From assembly GCA_024698485.1 (NCBI GenBank), contig JAILRC010000051.1, positions 1 to 37,937 on the forward strand: DNA of 37,937 nucleotides, in the 5' to 3' direction. Both the position numbers and the translations under genes were made by a program. Position 1 is the stretch's first letter, and the number at the start of each line of letters is the position of its first letter. The DNA comes from Lachnospiraceae bacterium (GTDB lineage: Bacteria; Bacillota; Clostridia; Lachnospirales; Lachnospiraceae). Of this stretch, positions 34,261-37,937 are shown one piece after another. The notes under the pieces were generated by a model. That model made no database searches. It was not told where the DNA came from and worked only from the letters and a program-made list of their open reading frames with translations.

Positions 34261-34875
34261 ATGATCAAAAAAATTACCGACAACATTGCATATATCCCTG
34301 CCTCCGAAGGTCCTCTGTCCGCAGACATAGGTCTCGTCATGGGCAACAGACGTATCTACGTTTTCGACACCGGTAACGGTGATGCTGCTTATAAGGAATT
34401 AAAAGACTTCCTTGACAGCTGCCCCGAAAAAGAGGCCGTGTGCATCCTTTCCCATTTTCATGAGGATCACACGGCGAATTTCGCAAGATTTGACTATTCA
34501 AAGATCTATGTGAGTCCCCACACCAACCGATACATAAAGATCGGAGAACCGCTGACTTCTCCCCTTACCATCGAGGACGGAGTGAGCATTACCGTCTTCC
34601 CCCTCCCCTCTTCCCACGCAAAGGGGTGTCTCGGAATGACAGCGGAAGGATGTGCCTTTCTCGGAGATGCCACCTATCCCGCAGAAGTAAACAACGAAGA
34701 GGTTTACAACAAAGGACTTTTGCAGGAAGAACTGGAGGTTCTTAAAGAACTCCCCGTAAAAAGCTTTCTTCTGAGTCACAAACCCAGATTCATCTATCCC
34801 GCCAAGGTGGTGATCCGTGAGCTGGAAAGCGTATATGGCAGACGTCTGCCTAACGAACAATACATAAAGGTCTGA
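34261..34875 (+). CDS. Metallo-beta-lactamase-fold hydrolase
   Basis: This is a soluble 204-residue protein with the metal-binding motif SHFHEDHTAN (about 64-73), the downstream histidine in SSHAKGCLGM and the bridging aspartate in FLGDATYP. These four elements place it among MBL-fold metal hydrolases such as glyoxalase II-like enzymes. The final histidine of the fold is in LLSHKPRF. Substrate cannot be deduced; thioester, phosphodiester and lactone hydrolysis are all known in the fold. GAGG lies six bases before ATG. It has its own promoter, diverging from the channel operon, and is followed by stacked hairpins. Confidence 0.88.
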   Translation: MIKKITDNIAYIPASEGPLSADIGLVMGNRRIYVFDTGNGDAAYKELKDFLDSCPEKEAVCILSHFHEDHTANFARFDYSKIYVSPHTNRYIKIGEPLTSPLTIEDGVSITVFPLPSSHAKGCLGMTAEGCAFLGDATYPAEVNNEEVYNKGLLQEELEVLKELPVKSFLLSHKPRFIYPAKVVIRELESVYGRRLPNEQYIKV

Positions 34876-34897
34876 AACAGCATCTTTCCAACAAAAC

Positions 34898-34915
34898 GTG
34901 CGCCGCCGGGCGCAC
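34898..34915. other. Perfect G+C hairpin after the MBL gene
   Basis: GTGCGCC and GGCGCAC enclose GCCG, 23 bases past the MBL stop. It has no T-run on the plus strand. On the minus strand GTTTTGTT follows, but no minus-strand gene precedes it. It may stabilise the 3' end of the MBL transcript. Confidence 0.5.
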
Positions 34916-34921
34916 AAGAAA

Positions 34922-34965
34922 AATGGCTCCGAAAGCTATAAAAGCTCGAAGCCATTTTTTGTTTT
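34922..34965 (+). terminator. Terminator of the MBL gene
   Basis: AATGGCT and a broken inner stem pair with AAGCCATT around TATAAAA, followed by TTTTTTGTTTT. Confidence 0.8.
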
Positions 34966-34970
34966 AAACT

Positions 34971-35000
34971 ACAGGTTCAATGACAGACCTGTGGTTTTTT
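34971..35000 (+). terminator. Second terminator-like hairpin before the DIP1984-like gene
   Basis: ACAGGT and ACCTGT flank a 10-base loop, then GGTTTTTT. It lies 50 bases before the next start codon, so it could also be a leader attenuator; no promoter between the two is obvious. Confidence 0.55.
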
Positions 35001-35050
35001 GATATGCTTGTTCCAACAAAGAAACAAAAGCACAGATTTCGGAGGATAAT

Positions 35051-35566
35051 ATGGAGAAGATGACATCGGCTTATGCCAATAAAATGATCAAAAGCCTTGA
35101 AGAAGACAAGGCATACTGGTTGCAGAACGAATCGGAATCCAGGACCTATGTGGTGGCTGTGAACGAGTCCCCTGTGGTTCCCGATTACAAATACGAAGAA
35201 GTGGCCGCGAAGATCGCAGAGCTCGATCGAAAGATCGCCACCATCCGCCATTCCCTCAACCTTGCCAATGCGACTGCGCATGTGAAGGTGGGCGGTAAGG
35301 ATATGAGCGTGGACACCATTTTGATAAGGATGGCACAGCTCAACTCCCGTAAGGCGAGCCTTGACTGGATGCGTAAACAGCTTCCCAAGACCAGACTCAC
35401 AGGCAACAGCTACTCGGTAAAGACCATCGCTGCGGAGTACAGGTACATTAACTACGACCTCGCTGTCGTCGGCAGAGACTATGAAGCTGTGACAAGCGAG
35501 CTCATGGAACTCCAGATGGCGCTGGACCGCTACAATCAGGTCGAACTCATCGATGTAGACATTTAG
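35051..35566 (+). CDS. Small helical protein, DIP1984-like, function unknown
   Basis: This soluble protein of 171 residues is mainly helical. The central stretch (EVAAKIAELDRKIATIRHSL, then NLANATAHVKVGGKDMSVDT and ILIRMAQLNSRKASLDWMRKQL) and the C-terminal ELMELQMALDRYNQVELIDVDI resemble the DIP1984 family of short coiled proteins, whose structures are known but whose role is not. The similarity is judged by eye, from the N-x-T(N)-A-T turn and the paired long helices. GGAGG lies five bases before ATG. A longer open frame on the opposite strand exists but lacks a ribosome site and family features. Confidence 0.75.
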   Translation: MEKMTSAYANKMIKSLEEDKAYWLQNESESRTYVVAVNESPVVPDYKYEEVAAKIAELDRKIATIRHSLNLANATAHVKVGGKDMSVDTILIRMAQLNSRKASLDWMRKQLPKTRLTGNSYSVKTIAAEYRYINYDLAVVGRDYEAVTSELMELQMALDRYNQVELIDVDI

Positions 35567-35717
35567 CGGCGCATATGCCCACAATTTAATACCGAAGCGG
35601 AACAAGTAATTCTAAATTGAGAGTTTTTGTTCAGGGTAAATGATTATCCGTTATTTCCTTATTTTTTATCAGTTTAGGTTCATGGTCAGAACAAGGAGAT
35701 CTCATTGGAGAAGCATC

Positions 35718-35849
35718 GCCCGGTCGTGCCTCGCGCGACACGCGGTCCTCGACGGTTTCCGCCACCGACCGCACGGGCTTTTTATATGTTTCGCTTAAAA
35801 ACCTCCGTAAAATCGGGTGTGCCAAGGTACGGTTTGAGGCACTTTTTTT
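35718..35849 (+). other. G+C-rich structured element ending in two T-tailed hairpins; possible small RNA
   Basis: This stretch lies between the DIP1984-like gene and the nitroreductase gene. GCCCG (35718-35722) pairs with CGGGC (35774-35778), followed by TTTTT; GTCG and CGAC extend the pairing with a bulge, and the enclosed 45 bases are very G+C-rich with several internal CG pairings. A second hairpin, GTGCC/GGCAC (35819-35842) plus seven T, follows. AAGGAG (35694-35699) precedes a TTG at 35705 that opens a 75-codon Arg/Pro-rich frame. I think the frame is not real. The features fit a plus-strand non-coding RNA or nested terminators. I see no strong promoter. Confidence 0.45.
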
Positions 35850-36503
35850 CTACTCTCTTTTTGCTCCGATCTCAAAGTGGCACTTTACGATCCCCAGATC
35901 CACGCGGCTCAAAACGCCTCCGTTATCTATGAAATCCACGGAATCATCTTCATTCAGTCTAATAGTGAATTTCTGCTGATTAATGGCTGTAGGCGCAAGA
36001 AGTGCCATTTCAACACCTTCCTTAAACCAGTCGGGTCTGTCGCTTTTTCCTGCCGTCACCTGCTCCGCTGTCTTGGACTTGCGGGGCTTTCCCTGATTTT
36101 TTCCATATCCCACAGCAATAGAGATTACGAGACGTTCGCCATCATTTACATCTGCGCCTATGTTCTTTCGGTTAAAAGTTCCTGCCCAGCATGTATTGAG
36201 TCCCAGCTGTGTGAGGTAAAGCACCAGTTTCTCACCGTAGTACCCCACTCTCTCATCAAGGTCTTCATCATCTTTTCCTGCACAGGCGATCACGCTTGGT
36301 GCGGAGCCAAGTCCCATCGCAATGTTCAAAAGTTTGTTGTATGTCTTTCCCGCATCTTCAATAAGTTGCAGATGCAGGTTTCCCTGTTCGTTCAGTTCGT
36401 CGATCTTTGACCTGATCAGTTTCAGGGTTTCTTCGTCGATAGGCCTGTCTTCATATGCCCGCACGGAATGTCTCTTAAGTATTGCTTCTTTTTCTGTCAT
36501 CAT
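35850..36503 (-). CDS. Nitroreductase-family protein (TM1586-like)
   Basis: This is a soluble flavoprotein of 217 residues. The N-terminal RHSVRAYEDRPID is the conserved FMN-phosphate arginine motif; GLNTCWAGTFNRK (about 104-116) and LLAPTAINQQKF (about 170-181) are typical for nitroreductase-like domains. The layout, with two half-domains, matches the TM1586 branch. Such enzymes reduce nitro groups, quinones or other acceptors with NAD(P)H; the natural substrate is unknown. The ATG at 36501-36503 has GGAGG seven bases upstream; a second ATG follows directly. It lies downstream of the amino-acid permease on the same strand, with a 33-bp repeat filling the gap, so the two may be co-transcribed. 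Confidence 0.88.
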   Translation of the reverse strand: MMTEKEAILKRHSVRAYEDRPIDEETLKLIRSKIDELNEQGNLHLQLIEDAGKTYNKLLNIAMGLGSAPSVIACAGKDDEDLDERVGYYGEKLVLYLTQLGLNTCWAGTFNRKNIGADVNDGERLVISIAVGYGKNQGKPRKSKTAEQVTAGKSDRPDWFKEGVEMALLAPTAINQQKFTIRLNEDDSVDFIDNGGVLSRVDLGIVKCHFEIGAKRE

Positions 36504-36516
36504 GTGTGTTCCTCCA

Positions 36517-36549
36517 AAATGAACCGCTAACCCCGTCCCCGGGGTCCAT
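36517..36549 (-). repeat. 33-bp hairpin repeat, copy A (between permease and nitroreductase)
   Basis: This sequence matches copy B (37808-37840) at 29 of 33 positions, in the same orientation, with an identical 14-base core CTAACCCCGTCCCC. As minus-strand RNA the ends pair (AUGGACC with GGUUCAU, one G-U pair). It touches the permease stop codon and ends just before the nitroreductase ribosome site. Confidence 0.75.
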
Positions 36550-37706
36550 TACAGAACCTTTACCAAGGCGCCGAGTGTTGCAAGAACCGAGCTCACGCAT
36601 ACCACGATCTGGAAGGGAAGTTTTCCGAAAACACCGCAGATCTCGGAGCTTCCTGCCTTCTTCCTTGTATTGTGATAAGCACAGATTATTCCAATGCCCG
36701 TAAGCACCTGAATGACGCCTGCGATCCTTGTGAAGCCCACAAAGCTGGAAAGTTCCAAAAGAGCGATCACAAGGCAGGGAAGGGATGAAACAAGGTAGCT
36801 CACTCTTGTACCCCACTTTGTCTGTTCATTAATGATGTCCCTCAGATTCAGGGTGTTTGCCCAGAAAGAAGTGCTGAGTGCCAAAAGCGAGAAGATGTAG
36901 CCCACAATTCCGACCCAGCCTCCGAGTTTTGCGGAAAGATCCACCAAGGCGCCATTCTGCGACACCTGATCTCCGCAGGCGAACAGCGTCATGAAAGTGA
37001 TCAGGATGATGAGGCCAACGTTTATGCCGGTTCCGCAGGCTATGGAAGAACGTATCTTTTTCACGTCGCCTTCAAGCCCTTTCACCACCTGAGGTACACT
37101 CATCACAGCAGAAAGAGAGAAGGCGATCATGCTGTACAGCGCCACCACATTCGAGCCCGCAATGAAATGATTCGCAAAGCCCGTGTGCTCGTTCACGAAG
37201 GTTGCGACCAGCAGCACGCCCATTACGATCACCATGGCGAAGACAGAGATCTTTTCGCATATGCCCACAAGTTTCATACCGAAAAGCACCACCAGAGCCG
37301 TGACCGCATAGTAGATCAGCATGCCCAGCCACCCGGGGATCCCCAGCCAGGTTGTAAGAACACCACCGCCACCGGTAATGAAGCCCACAACATTTGAGAT
37401 CACCGAAAGCCCAAGGAATCCAAAGGCGATCCATGTGACCACCTGCTTCACTTTTCCTTTAAAAAGCTCGGCTTCTATGCATTTTATAAACTGAGCGCCG
37501 TTATTGTTGTAACTCAGTTCCGCGATCATCAGATGCATGACCAGATTGATGGCATAGCAGATCGCGATGAGCAGGAATATGTCACGCCATGAGTTCCTGC
37601 TTGCGAGATAGGGCACGGACAATATGCCCGCTCCTACTCCGTGGCCAACGATTATGCTGGTGGCCTCCATGAAAGTCAGTTTTGCTTCCCCGTTGATCTT
37701 TTTCAT
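36549..37706 (-). CDS. Amino-acid permease, HAAAP/aromatic amino-acid transporter type
   Basis: This membrane protein of 385 residues has about 11 helices. The N-terminal motif EATSIIVGHGVGAGILSVPY is the substrate-binding segment of helix 1 in the APC-fold hydroxy/aromatic amino-acid permease family (TnaB/TyrP/Mtr, SdaC). Later, IAFSLSAVMSVPQVV forms the helix 6 region. Cargo is likely an aromatic or hydroxy amino acid taken up with protons. The ATG has GGAGGAG directly upstream. It has its own promoter; its TAA stop overlaps repeat copy A. The short C-terminus is normal for the family. Confidence 0.87.
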   Translation of the reverse strand: MKKINGEAKLTFMEATSIIVGHGVGAGILSVPYLASRNSWRDIFLLIAICYAINLVMHLMIAELSYNNNGAQFIKCIEAELFKGKVKQVVTWIAFGFLGLSVISNVVGFITGGGGVLTTWLGIPGWLGMLIYYAVTALVVLFGMKLVGICEKISVFAMVIVMGVLLVATFVNEHTGFANHFIAGSNVVALYSMIAFSLSAVMSVPQVVKGLEGDVKKIRSSIACGTGINVGLIILITFMTLFACGDQVSQNGALVDLSAKLGGWVGIVGYIFSLLALSTSFWANTLNLRDIINEQTKWGTRVSYLVSSLPCLVIALLELSSFVGFTRIAGVIQVLTGIGIICAYHNTRKKAGSSEICGVFGKLPFQIVVCVSSVLATLGALVKVL

Positions 37707-37750
37707 ATCTCCTCCGTAAATCCCGTATTTCCCAATGTTCTTGTGCTTTT

Positions 37751-37779
37751 ATTATAGACTTTTCGTGAAATCCGCGCAA
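37751..37779 (-). promoter_or_regulatory. Promoter of the amino-acid permease gene
   Basis: On the minus strand TTGCGC (plus-strand 37774-37779) and TATAAT (37751-37756) are 17 bases apart, about 45 bases before the ATG. Confidence 0.6.
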
Positions 37780-37807
37780 ACTATTTTTATATATGGCAGT
37801 TCCGGGC

Positions 37808-37840
37808 AAATGGACCACTAACCCCGTCCCCTAGGTCCAT
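37808..37840 (-). repeat. 33-bp hairpin repeat, copy B
   Basis: The second copy of the element at 36517-36549. Its ends ATGGACC and GGTCCAT are a perfect 7-bp inverted repeat around the conserved core. It lies upstream of the permease promoter. Confidence 0.75.
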
Positions 37841-37856
37841 CTGCCAAACCATCCCT

Positions 37857-37921
37857 ATCGAGTAGGCTGACTCCTACTCGATTCGACGGGTCATCTCGCG
37901 TACGAAGTCCGCTCAATGACC
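37857..37921. repeat. Two further inverted repeats at the right edge
   Basis: ATCGAGTAGG (37857-37866) and CCTACTCGAT (37873-37882) form a perfect 10-bp stem with a 6-base loop. GGTCAT (37889-37894) and ATGACC (37916-37921) form a second. Neither is followed by a T-run. They directly follow repeat copy B and may belong to a mobile element or structured RNA that continues beyond the window. Confidence 0.5.
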
Positions 37922-37937
37922 GTTCACTCAGCCCTCG

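Noticed and set aside
34261-34875. MBL hydrolase as part of the channel system
   Set aside because: It diverges from the channel operon with its own perfect -35 and is a generic fold; adjacency alone is not enough.
34964-35605. Open frame of 213 codons opposite the DIP1984-like gene
   Set aside because: It is His-rich, lacks a ribosome site and its end overlaps the terminator hairpins; the plus-strand gene has a GGAGG site and helical pattern.
35705-35932. TTG-started frame of 75 codons preceded by AAGGAG
   Set aside because: The product is an Arg/Pro-rich string with no fold, it runs through two terminator-like hairpins and overlaps the 3' end of the nitroreductase gene. I treat the region as structured RNA or DNA.
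1-37937. CRISPR arrays, tRNA and rRNA genes
   Set aside because: I looked for regularly spaced direct repeats and cloverleaf or rRNA sequences and found none; the only near-regular repeat is the 33-bp period inside the zinc-repeat gene, which is coding.

Overview
The window looks like chromosomal DNA of a low-to-mid G+C Firmicute of the class Clostridia, most like the Lachnospiraceae. The pointers are an AddAB recombination nuclease instead of RecBCD, a YlmH-type S4 protein, a PssA/Psd pair of Gram-positive type, a GPH symporter beside a GH36 alpha-galactosidase, strong GGAGG ribosome sites, TTGACA/TATAAT promoters and T-tailed hairpin terminators. This is inference from gene content; no 16S gene is present. 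Most genes lie on the minus strand.

Layout. 1-2.4 kb: a hybrid histidine kinase cut by the left edge, and a single-domain response regulator with its own promoter and terminator. 2.5-7.7 kb: a SulP anion transporter, a compact UvrD-like helicase and glutamyl-tRNA synthetase. 7.8-9.3 kb: a chemoreceptor with six membrane segments. 9.3-13.75 kb: an alpha-galactoside operon (GPH symporter, GH36 alpha-galactosidase, free methionine-R-sulfoxide reductase). 14-15.6 kb (plus strand): an unusual membrane protein with ten CxxCxGxG zinc-type repeats at an exact 11-residue period. 15.6-25 kb: operon addB-addA-ylmH-MATE. 25.1-29.1 kb: a phospholipid operon (TVP38-type protein, pssA, psd, PAP2-type phosphatase, MORN-repeat lipoprotein). 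29.2-29.4 kb: a promoter-to-terminator non-coding RNA that I read as 6S RNA.

29.6-32.2 kb (plus strand): a GH2 glycosidase fused to a polytopic membrane domain. 32.2-34.1 kb: a tight three-gene operon encoding a TolQ/ExbB/MotA-like channel subunit, an ExbD/MotB-like partner with a long coiled coil, and a third membrane-anchored protein. This is the best candidate for an undescribed system: a stator-like ion-driven unit in an apparent monoderm, without Ton, Tol or flagellar partners in view. 34.2-35.6 kb (plus strand): a metallo-beta-lactamase-fold hydrolase and a small DIP1984-like helical protein. 35.7-35.85 kb: a G+C-rich structured element. 35.85-37.7 kb: an amino-acid permease and a nitroreductase, with one copy of a 33-bp hairpin repeat between them and a second copy upstream of the permease. 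The last 100 bases carry further inverted repeats that I cannot name.

Several starts were moved inward from the longest reading frame to fit ribosome sites or promoters; this is stated for each gene.
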